From UBA287 sp034190325 (GTDB lineage: Archaea; Thermoplasmatota; UBA186; UBA287): DNA of 21,946 nt. The notes under the pieces are model-generated. The model saw only the letters and a list, made by a program, of their open reading frames with translations. It was not told the origin of the DNA and ran no database searches. Within the stretch, counting starts at the first letter, position 1; each line of letters starts with the position of its first letter. This document shows, piece by piece, positions 1-7,800 of this stretch. Made by a program: the position numbers and the translations under genes. Where the stretch lies: assembly GCA_034190325.1 (NCBI GenBank), contig JAXHST010000055.1, positions 1 to 21,946 on the forward strand. Direction: 5' to 3'.

Positions 1-749
1 TGAGTGATGATAATATGCGGGCAATAAGAGGTAAGGATATATCTATGATATTTCAGGAGCCAAAGACAGCACTAAATCCAGTTTATACTGTGGGAGAGCA
101 GATAGCTGAGAGTGTTCTTCTGCATGACGAAAGCTTTGCTGATCTTAGCAGACGTGAGAGAAAAAGAGAAGCATGGGCAAAGGCTGTTGAAGTGCTGAAT
201 CAGGTGGGCATAGCTGAACCTGAGAGAATAGCAAAGTCATATCCCCACGAGCTCAGCGGCGGCATGTGTCAGAGAAGCATGATAGCTCTAGCAATGGTGT
301 GCAATCCTTCACTGCTTATAGCTGATGAGCCGACAACAGCTCTGGACGTTACTATACAGGCGCAGATCTTGGAGCTCATGAAGGACCTTATTAAAAAGTT
401 TGGCTCTTCTGTTCTGCTCATAACCCACAACCTGGGCGTAGTAGCAGAAACATGCGATGATGTTGCTGTCATGTATGCTGGAAAGATAATTGAGAAGGGC
501 ACAGTTAGAGAGGTTTTTAAGGAGCCTCTACACCCATACACCAGAGGTCTTATGGAAGCTATACCTACCATAGAGAAGAAGAAGGAAGCATTAAAAAATA
601 TCCCTGGCTCTGTGCCAAATCTGATCAATCCCCCTTCTGGCTGCAGGTTTCATCCAAGATGTCCTTACGCTAAAGAGATATGCAGCAAAAAAGAGCCTGA
701 TCTATTCAATGACAGGGTTGCCTGCTGGCTTTATGGAGGCGCAGAATGA
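1..749 (+). CDS. dppD: Oligo/dipeptide ABC transporter ATP-binding protein, DppD/OppD type, 5'-truncated by window edge
   Basis: This is one of the two ATPases of an ABC peptide importer, acting on the cytoplasmic face of the membrane. The reading frame is open to base 3, and the first visible Met (base 15) lies inside the domain, so the N-terminus and Walker A lie outside the window. Numbered from that Met, one sees the Q-loop (MIFQEP, 11-16), the ABC signature (LSGGMCQRS, 80-88), Walker B (LLIADEP, 100-106), the H-loop (ITHNL, 136-140) and the family C-terminus with Cys210, 216, 223 and 237. In characterised DppD proteins such a four-Cys tail binds a 4Fe-4S cluster; that it does so here is inferred. 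The signature reads SGGMCQRS where SGGMRQRV is usual. The stop overlaps the dppF start (ATGA). The permease and binding-protein genes are presumably upstream, out of view. Confidence 0.95.
   Translation, partial: SDDNMRAIRGKDISMIFQEPKTALNPVYTVGEQIAESVLLHDESFADLSRRERKREAWAKAVEVLNQVGIAEPERIAKSYPHELSGGMCQRSMIALAMVCNPSLLIADEPTTALDVTIQAQILELMKDLIKKFGSSVLLITHNLGVVAETCDDVAVMYAGKIIEKGTVREVFKEPLHPYTRGLMEAIPTIEKKKEALKNIPGSVPNLINPPSGCRFHPRCPYAKEICSKKEPDLFNDRVACWLYGGAE
735..739 (+). promoter_or_regulatory. Shine-Dalgarno site for dppF
   Basis: GGAGG lies 6 nt before the dppF ATG at 746, inside the 3' end of dppD. It supports the overlapping start. Confidence 0.75.
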
Positions 750-1723
750 TAGGGGCGCAGGAAGAAACTGGTGACACAATTATTGCAGTAAAGGATCTTA
801 AAAAATACTTTCCTGTGAGGGGTGGTGTTCTGTCGAGGGTTGTCAACCATGTGCATGCTGTTGACGGTGTATCCCTGGATATAAAGAAGGGCGAGACCTT
901 TGGTCTTGTTGGGGAGAGCGGATGCGGAAAGACAACCTTTGGAAGAACCTTGCTGAGGCTTATAGAGCCTGATTCAGGCAGAATAGTGTTTGATGGGAAG
1001 GACATAACCAATGTAAAGGGAAATGAGCTTGCAGGAATACGGAGAGAGATGCAGATAGTATTTCAGGATCCCTTCAGCTCTCTCAATCCGAGGATGACCA
1101 TAAAGAAGATAGTTGGGGAACCACTTCTGTTAAACGGTATAAAGGGTCAGGAATTACATAAGAGGGTTGTAGATCTTCTGGCTCTGGTAGGTCTGAACGA
1201 AGAGCACATGAACAGATATCCGCACGAATTCTCTGGTGGCCAGAGGCAGAGGATATGCATGGCTAGGGCCATAGCAACCAATCCAAAGTTCATAGTTCTT
1301 GACGAACCGACCAGCGCTCTTGATGTCTCGGTTCAGGCACAGATCTTAAATCTGCTTATAGAGCTGCAAAATAGACTTGGAATGGGCTATCTGATGATAA
1401 GCCATGATCTTAGCGTTGTAAGGCACATAAGTCAGAGGGTTGCTGTGATGTATCTTGGTAAGCTGGTGGAGACAGGTAAGACAGAGGAGATATTTGAGAG
1501 CCCTTTACATCCGTACACCAAAGCTTTGCTCTCAGCCGTGCCGGTGCCAGATCCGGATAGGAAAAGGAACAGGATACTGCTCACCGGGGATGTACCGAGT
1601 CCTGTTAATCCTCCCCCAGGGTGCAGATTTCATCCTAGGTGCCCTTATGTTAAGGAGATATGTAAGGAGAAGGAGCCCGAGCTCAAAGGTGATGAGCACT
1701 CTGTTGCCTGCTGGCTCTACTGA
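746..1723 (+). CDS. dppF: Oligo/dipeptide ABC transporter ATP-binding protein, DppF/OppF type
   Basis: This is the second ATPase subunit of the peptide importer and would pair with DppD to drive uptake. The 325 residues match the usual family length. Visible motifs are Walker A (GESGCGKTT, 56-64), the Q-loop (VFQDPFSSLNP, from about 105), the signature (FSGGQRQRI, 162-170), Walker B (FIVLDEP, 182-188) and the H-loop His220. The C-terminal oligopeptide-transporter extension contains Cys293, 299, 306 and 322 in the same spacing as in DppD, so an Fe-S site is possible. The ATG at 746 overlaps the dppD stop and is preceded by GGAGG at 735-739, which supports this start and translational coupling. 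No other transporter gene follows, so this is the end of the operon as seen here. Confidence 0.96.
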   Translation: MIGAQEETGDTIIAVKDLKKYFPVRGGVLSRVVNHVHAVDGVSLDIKKGETFGLVGESGCGKTTFGRTLLRLIEPDSGRIVFDGKDITNVKGNELAGIRREMQIVFQDPFSSLNPRMTIKKIVGEPLLLNGIKGQELHKRVVDLLALVGLNEEHMNRYPHEFSGGQRQRICMARAIATNPKFIVLDEPTSALDVSVQAQILNLLIELQNRLGMGYLMISHDLSVVRHISQRVAVMYLGKLVETGKTEEIFESPLHPYTKALLSAVPVPDPDRKRNRILLTGDVPSPVNPPPGCRFHPRCPYVKEICKEKEPELKGDEHSVACWLY

Positions 1724-1744
1724 TCTCAGCTCGTATCAGTCAGT

Positions 1745-1870
1745 TTAGAGCCATACAAAAAAGACCATATATACTATAATGAGGGCAAGAATGAGCAAGA
1801 TAAATGGCAGGGCTAGGGTCTCTAAAGCCGCTATAAATAGGGCTATATAGTCCTTCCAGTCAGGCGCCAT
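1745..1870 (-). CDS. Small single-pass membrane protein (41 aa), unknown family
   Basis: Hand translation of the minus strand gives an uninterrupted 41-codon frame from ATG (complement of 1868-1870) to TAA (complement of 1745-1747). The start MAPDWKDYIA is short and polar. It is followed by about 30 almost purely hydrophobic residues (roughly 9-40, including ALPFILLILALIIVYMVFF), enough for one membrane span, with a likely cytoplasmic Lys/Asp-containing N-terminus. A TATA-like sequence (complement of 1888-1896) sits about 22 nt upstream, and an AGGT lies just before the ATG. The gene is convergent with dppF and divergent from the oxidoreductase gamma gene. I do not recognise the family. The membrane-like composition and promoter support a real gene, but a short ORF by chance is not excluded. 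Confidence 0.6.
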   Translation of the reverse strand: MAPDWKDYIALFIAALETLALPFILLILALIIVYMVFFVWL

Positions 1871-1887
1871 ATACCTAATCTCTTTTT

Positions 1888-1896
1888 TAGTATATC
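1888..1896 (-). promoter_or_regulatory. Possible TATA box for the 41-aa membrane protein gene
   Basis: On the minus strand this reads GATATACTA, centred about 22 nt before the ATG at 1870. That is close to the spacing expected for an archaeal TATA box on a leaderless or nearly leaderless transcript. It partly overlaps the box proposed for the divergent gene. Confidence 0.4.
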
Positions 1897-1904
1897 TTTT
1901 TAAG
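1896..1904 (+). promoter_or_regulatory. Possible TATA box for the 2-oxoacid oxidoreductase gamma gene
   Basis: CTTTTTAAG is centred about 24 nt upstream of the ATG at 1924, which fits a leaderless archaeal transcript. No convincing Shine-Dalgarno motif lies between it and the start. Confidence 0.45.
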
Positions 1905-1923
1905 CAGGAAAACCTTTTTGTTT

Positions 1924-2421
1924 ATGGTTTCAATAAGGTTTGTTGGCTTCGGGGGGCAGGGAGTTGTTCTGGCGAGCACCATATTGGCGGAAGCAGCAAG
2001 CATAGAAGGCAAACATGCTGCACAGAGCCAGAGTTACAGCGCACAGGTGAGGGGGGATATAACAAGGGGGGATACCATAATATCCTCTGAGCCCATAATC
2101 TATCCTGTGGTTGAAAAGCCAGACATCATTGTAGCCATGGATGAAAAAGGGTTAAAAAAATACTGGAGTGATGATGCTGTTGTTGTGTATGACTCTTCTC
2201 TAATAACACTAACAGACAAGAAGGAGGATGAAAAAGGGATAGCCGCAAATGCGGTGGCAATGAAGGAGCTCTCTTCTGCGCTCTACGCAAACATGGTCCT
2301 TCTCGGCTATCTGGTTAAAGAAACAGGTATAGTCAGTGCCGAAAGTGTTAAAAAGGTCCTTCAGAAGCATCCCAGAGCAGAGGAGAACCTGAAGGCTTTT
2401 GAGCTGGGCTTTTATCAATAG
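1924..2421 (+). CDS. 2-oxoacid:ferredoxin oxidoreductase, gamma subunit
   Basis: This is the gamma chain of a pyruvate/2-oxoacid:ferredoxin oxidoreductase, the enzyme class that oxidatively decarboxylates 2-oxoacids to acyl-CoA while reducing ferredoxin. The 165 residues are a little short for the family (commonly about 180). The N-terminus has the family motif GFGGQG (8-13), followed by AQSQSYSAQVRGD (33-45) and a DIIVAMDEKGLKKY segment (67-80). I chose ATG 1924 rather than the TTG two codons earlier, because the family normally begins a few residues before the GFGGQG turn. The subunit stands alone: no alpha, beta or delta gene is adjacent, so its partners must lie elsewhere. Which 2-oxoacid it serves (2-oxoglutarate type is the closest guess) cannot be decided. 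Its stop overlaps the proS stop by 7 nt. Confidence 0.9.
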   Translation: MVSIRFVGFGGQGVVLASTILAEAASIEGKHAAQSQSYSAQVRGDITRGDTIISSEPIIYPVVEKPDIIVAMDEKGLKKYWSDDAVVVYDSSLITLTDKKEDEKGIAANAVAMKELSSALYANMVLLGYLVKETGIVSAESVKKVLQKHPRAEENLKAFELGFYQ

Positions 2422-3809
2422 GTTTTTGCGCCATACGCTATGGCATCGCACTCTCTATGGCAGGAGATGCATCTTCCCTTCTCCTTCTCGCTGCCTGTGC
2501 CCAGCAAGGATATGCCCAGAGACTCTTCTATGGCGTGCCCGCACTCTTCACTCCCGCACCAGTTGAACCTTGCTACCTTTCTGCTAACCTTTCTTTTATT
2601 CATGTCCTCTATGTTCACTATTTTTTCCCTGAGGAGTTTTTCTGCTTTTTTGTAGAGCCTATCGCTGAGCGCATTCAACTCTCTCTCCACTGTTTCTTTC
2701 ACATCCTCTTTGGCTGTCTTTATCTTCTCTTTCGTGTCCCTCGGCACAATCACAACACAGCTCTCATCAACCTCCCTGGGCCCTATCTCTATTCTCAGAG
2801 GCACGCCCTTCTTTTCCCAATCATAATACTTGTTCCCTGGAGTCATGGATCTCTTATCTATCACGAAATCCCTGAGATCCTCATGTATCTCATCCGCGAA
2901 TTCCATAACCCTCTTTTCCTTACCCTTGAATATCACCGGTATGATAACTCCTTTTATAGGCGCTATTGCCGGTGGCAGAATGAGACCTGCGCTATCCGAG
3001 TGCAGTAGCACCACAGCGCCTATAAGCCTCTCACTCATCCCATAGGTTGTCTGATGCACATAGTGCTCCTTGCCTTCATCATCCTTATATTCTATGTTGT
3101 AAGCCTTTGAAAAATTGTCCCTATAGTTGTGGATAGTTCCTATCTGCAGGGTTTTTCCTTCAGGCATAAAAGCGTCAGCGCCCATACTGTAGTAAGCACC
3201 GGCGAACTTGTCCCACTCAGGTCTTCGGTTCAGGAGGTAAGGGATGCAGAGCTTTTTTCCTATGTTTGACATTATTTCAGCATCCTCTGCTATCTGTTTT
3301 TCAGATTCCTCGAATGTCTCATGTGCCGTATGGGCTTCAAAGAAATGGATCTCCCTTATCCTTATCAGAGGCCTTGTCTGCTTTGTCTCATAGCGATAGG
3401 TATTAACGATCTGGAATATCTTCAGAGGAAGATCTCTATGGGTCCTTATCCATAGAGCAAAGGAGGGGTACATTGCCGTCTCACTGGTAGGTCTGAGCAA
3501 GAGCTTTCTTTTTAATCTTTTATCGCCCCCATGAGTTACCCAGTAGACCTGGGTGCTGAAGCCCTTTATGTGCTCCTCCTCCTTCTTAAAATAGTTCTCA
3601 GGTATTAGCAAAGGGAAATAGACCTCTCCATGAGATGTTCTTTTCATCTCTTCTCTTATAATAGAGTCAACCCTGTTTCTGATCTCCATGCCATACGGAA
3701 GCCATATGTACATCCCTTTTACCCCATACCTCATATCACATATGCCTGCTTCCAGCATCACATCCCTTTTCGTTTTGTTACTGGTTTCTTTTTCCGTGCT
3801 CGTTTTCAT
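2415..3809 (-). CDS. proS: Prolyl-tRNA synthetase, archaeal/eukaryotic type
   Basis: ProRS charges tRNA-Pro with proline in the cytoplasm. The 464 residues match the archaeal-type class II enzyme without the bacterial editing insertion. Visible elements are the N-terminal catalytic start (RYGVKGMYIWLPYG, 27-40), RPTSETAMYP (106-115), motif 2 (YRYET, then REIHFFEAHTAH, 138-163) and motif 3 (GMSERLIGAVVLLHSD, 257-272). The C-terminal zinc module contains Cys418, 423, 447, 450 and 454, and the chain ends in the terminal Tyr typical of this group. The start lies only 2 nt after the DUF63 stop, with GGGGTG (complement of 3815-3820) as Shine-Dalgarno, so the gene is the last member of a fusion-DUF63-proS unit. 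Confidence 0.97.
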   Translation of the reverse strand: MKTSTEKETSNKTKRDVMLEAGICDMRYGVKGMYIWLPYGMEIRNRVDSIIREEMKRTSHGEVYFPLLIPENYFKKEEEHIKGFSTQVYWVTHGGDKRLKRKLLLRPTSETAMYPSFALWIRTHRDLPLKIFQIVNTYRYETKQTRPLIRIREIHFFEAHTAHETFEESEKQIAEDAEIMSNIGKKLCIPYLLNRRPEWDKFAGAYYSMGADAFMPEGKTLQIGTIHNYRDNFSKAYNIEYKDDEGKEHYVHQTTYGMSERLIGAVVLLHSDSAGLILPPAIAPIKGVIIPVIFKGKEKRVMEFADEIHEDLRDFVIDKRSMTPGNKYYDWEKKGVPLRIEIGPREVDESCVVIVPRDTKEKIKTAKEDVKETVERELNALSDRLYKKAEKLLREKIVNIEDMNKRKVSRKVARFNWCGSEECGHAIEESLGISLLGTGSEKEKGRCISCHRECDAIAYGAKTY

Positions 3810-3811
3810 TT

Positions 3812-4870
3812 TTACACCCCTAGAGTTATTCTCAGCGCATCCCTTATACCTGGCGCTAGCCCTAATATTATAACCAAAAGCAAAATGATCTTTTTTATCG
3901 TCTCATCTTCATCCTTTATAGCATATATTATCAAAAAGACAACCGCAAGTTTTATCGGTATCATCACCCACGGTCCCGCAAAGTCCATGAAGAGGGAGGG
4001 CAGAACGTGCTTTTCATAGTATCCAAAATAGGATAACCCAATGTATGTCGCTGTGGCATCAAGGCTCTGGGAAAAGATTGCCATCAGGCTATACGGGCTT
4101 TTAAAATACCCTGGAGCCGGCAGAACAAAGGATAGGGCTGTGATCAATGCGGGCAGAGAGAGAGATGCAAGCAGTACCATAACATCACTATGAGCAGAGA
4201 AATAAAAGATGTAGTACAGGGCAAGAGACAGGAGGAAAAGAGAGAAAATAAGACCCTGCATATGCCACTCTCTGAATCTAACGGAGAGAAGAATAAATAG
4301 AGCGCTTACAGCTATGAGATAGAACGGGCTCATCTCTATTGCCAGATGCGACTTTAACAGAACAATTGCTGCATCACATACTAAGATACCTGTGATCAGG
4401 GGATATGGTAATCTGCTATTTTCTGCTCTCTTTGAGGCAAAAATGATGCACAGGAAGAGAATAAGGGTCTGTATATATATCAACGGGCTTATAAACAAGG
4501 CCTGGAGCTGGAGAGATAAAAAAAGGCCGAGATCCTCAAGAACCCTAGCAACGGAGCCGTAAATTATCAGAGGGAACAGAGCTAATATGAACCTTTCAAC
4601 ATCCTTTTTGCTGGACCTTTCCTTTAACTTCCCGTAGGCTATATAGAGTGCAACTATTGTGAGAACAGCATAGGTCAGGGTGTTAACCACATTATAGCCA
4701 GAGATCGCAGTGATCCCATCATACTCTACGCTGTATACACCATTTGCATCTGCTACTATAGGCCCCCAGAAGTATTTCCATATGAATTGATCATAGATCA
4801 CATGTGGAAAAGCTATCGCTATAGCAATGAAAAAGAATAGAAATCCAAGGGCAACTAGCCTGGGGCGCAC
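3812..4870 (-). CDS. DUF63 family integral membrane protein
   Basis: This 352-residue protein is strongly hydrophobic, with roughly eight or nine predicted membrane spans. It carries the marks of the archaeal DUF63 family: GYNVVNTLTYAVL (about 58-70), GSVARVLEDLG (about 105-115) and a C-terminal segment with LDATATYIGL followed by YEKHVLP. No function is known for the family. The start is a GTG at 4870. No ATG is available between it and the in-frame TAG ending the upstream gene, and there is no clear Shine-Dalgarno motif, so translation may be coupled to the upstream gene, 18 nt away. The stop is 2 nt before proS. The frame is the same as that of the upstream fusion gene, separated only by one TAG. 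Confidence 0.88.
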   Translation of the reverse strand: MRPRLVALGFLFFFIAIAIAFPHVIYDQFIWKYFWGPIVADANGVYSVEYDGITAISGYNVVNTLTYAVLTIVALYIAYGKLKERSSKKDVERFILALFPLIIYGSVARVLEDLGLFLSLQLQALFISPLIYIQTLILFLCIIFASKRAENSRLPYPLITGILVCDAAIVLLKSHLAIEMSPFYLIAVSALFILLSVRFREWHMQGLIFSLFLLSLALYYIFYFSAHSDVMVLLASLSLPALITALSFVLPAPGYFKSPYSLMAIFSQSLDATATYIGLSYFGYYEKHVLPSLFMDFAGPWVMIPIKLAVVFLIIYAIKDEDETIKKIILLLVIILGLAPGIRDALRITLGV

Positions 4871-4888
4871 AAAGCAAATTGCGAAAGG

Positions 4889-7800
4889 CTAAAATAAACT
4901 TTTGCTCCACTGGGATAGGGGAAAGGATCTTGTCTCCCCTGGCCCAAGATCCACAACCGCTCCTTTAAATACTACACCTATTGGAGCTGCATTGCTCGGG
5001 CTAGCGCTTATTATAAGATTCTCCTTATCTATATGGACTCTCAGATTGTGCTGGCGGTAGAGGAGATTGAATTCCAGCATTTTCAGCCCTTCAGGAAGGT
5101 TGGGGTCAAACCAGAGCATCTCCCCTCTGGTCTCCATTCCCGTATATCCCCTCTGCATAAGATCAACGGTTCCACCCATTGCCCCAAGGTGAACCCCCTC
5201 GGAGGTTGTGCCGCCCTGTATGTCGGAGATATCACTTTCAAGAGCTTCTCTGAAGAGCTGCCATGACCTCTCTTTGTTGTATTTCGCCAGGACCCATGAA
5301 TGAACAATCCTGCTCAGAGTTGAGCCATGGGATGTTCTTTTCATGTAATAATCGATGTTTTTGCATATGATCTCTCTATTCAGTTGATAACCAAGTCTGT
5401 TGAACATGTTCTTAAGTTCATCCTCTGAGAGAAGGTAGAAGAGCATGAGCACATCTGCTTGCTTCGACAACTTATAGCGGTTTGTAGTATCCCCTTCTGC
5501 TTCCAATATTCTGTCAAGTCTCTGCAGATTTCCGTACTTTTTTTTGTAAAGATCCCAGTCAAACTCCTCTAATGTCCCGTAACGGTCAAACTGGCTTATT
5601 ATCTCATCCCCATGGAAAGGTATTTTCATCTGGTAGCTCATATTCTCCCAGAGCTCTTTTTCCTCCCGGGTAATCCCCAGATCCTCTTCCAGAGCTTCCC
5701 TTCTCTCCTCTGATAGCAGTTTTAAAGCATCTAAAGTCCTGCACAGCGTCCAGGCAACCATGACATTTGTGTAGGCATTGTTATCTATGCCGGGCTGCTC
5801 AGCCCCAGGATACCTATCATGGAACTCATCGGGTCCCATAATACCATGGATCTCGTACCTTCCATGGATATTCTTTGCTATGCTTGCCCAGAAGCGGGAT
5901 ATCTCCACAAGCATCTCCGCACCATAATAGGAAAGGAAGTGAAGATCGCCTGTAACCTGGTAATATTGCCAGATGTTGTAGGCTATGGCTATGTTTATGT
6001 GTTTCTGCAACCATGTGTTGTCATCCCTCCATCTACCAGATAGAGGGTTCAGATGGATCCTCTGGCTCTCCTCTCTCCCATCGCTTCCGCTCTGCCATGG
6101 ATACATCGCTCCTTTGTGGCCCGCATTTCTGGCGGATCTCCTTGCTTCCGGGAGGCGACGATAACGGTACATGAGCAAAGCCCTTGTGATGTCAGGAATC
6201 CTGAGATTTATGAACGGGAATATGAAGAGCTCATCCCACATTATAAGTCCTCTGTATGCCTCCCCATGGAGCCCTCTGGGCGGAACACCAACGTCCATGT
6301 CTATCGAGTGTACAGACATGGTCTGAAGGAGATGGAATATGTGCAAATGGAGTATCTGCATGGTCCTTTTATTGTTCACAACCTCCAGGTTGCAGCGTCT
6401 CCAGAGGTGCTCCCATGCGAGCACATGACGCTCAAGTAGCGTTTGAAAATCTTTAGCAGCCCTCACCTCTTTCTCTGCAGCCATCATGCTCTCCGCCACA
6501 GCTCTGTCCCTTGAGGTAAATAGGGAGACTATCTTTTCAACGCAGATGCTCTCCCCCTGCCCGATATTAACGGAAAAACTCTGTGATACGGATCCCCTAG
6601 CCTTCTCAGCCTTCCTTCTTACATCCACAGGTTTCCCGTCCCTGGTGATTCTTATCCTTGCAGCTTCAGCTATCCTTATATGTGATTGGTTTGTCTCAAC
6701 CTGAAGGGATATGATCTCTCCGTGAGATCTGCTTTTTACAGGCTTCAGATGCGCATTATTGAGCTGTTGATACCTTGCCACACCAGAGTTTTTCACTCTT
6801 CCATCCAGAGATGCTCTAAGCTCTACCTCCCCAGACCAGTTCTCAGCCACAAGTTTTAGCTCAAGTGCTGCAAGATGGGGGTTTGCCATGTGGACCAGCC
6901 TTTTTTCTGTGAGAGCTGTGAACCTGTTCTGATCATCTTTAAATCTGATGAATCTTGTTAACACGCCTCTCCTCATATCCAGCTCCTCTCTGTAATCAAG
7001 AATATCAAACAGGCGTTCATCGAACCATTTGTCACCAATTCTAAAGGTGAGCGGAAGCCAATTTGGAGCATTCACCATGCTCTCATTCTCTATGGTTTTG
7101 CCATCAACCCTTGATTTCAGTCTGTTATAGCACCCTGCAATGTAGGTTCCTGGATAATGAACGTCGTTCCCAGGTGAAGCACCCCTCGTTCCAAAGTATC
7201 CATTACCGAGCGTACACAGGGCTTCTCTGGTTTTCTCTTCCTCTGGTACAAAACCATTGTATCTCAGAACCCATGTATCTTCCTCAAAGTCGTCCAAAAG
7301 GGCTTTCAGAAAGATTTCAACCTCTGAAGTATCTTTCAGCGTATAATCCGCAGCAGTCTTTCTGCTCCCGACCAGGATGGATATCCCCCAACCTTTTATA
7401 GCCCTGAAAGCATCCTCATCTGTTCGATCATCTCCTATGTAGATGGGAACAACCTTCGATCCATTTATCCAGAGCTTTTCAATGAACCCTCGCAGGGCTT
7501 TTCCCTTATCCCAATCCACTCTGGGCATAAGCTCAAGGACTTTTTTGCCTGAAGATAGCTTTAGCTCTGGATGGTTGCGTGCTACCTCTTTTACCCCCTT
7601 TTTTACCTTCCCAGCATCTTTATCAACCATGCGATAGTGAACAGCAATGGAAAATCTTTTCCTTTCAAAAAGGATCCCTTTGACAGATCCGAGGGTTCTC
7701 TTTAACTCAGCCTCTATGTCTTTGAGGTCTGGTTGCTCTATGGCTTTATTTAATCCATCACACTCCATCTCCAGTCCATGGCTCCCTGCATAACAGATCC

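Noticed and set aside
2457..3008. 183-codon plus-strand frame opposite proS
   Set aside because: It lies wholly antisense to a well-conserved ProRS and its product resembles no family I know.
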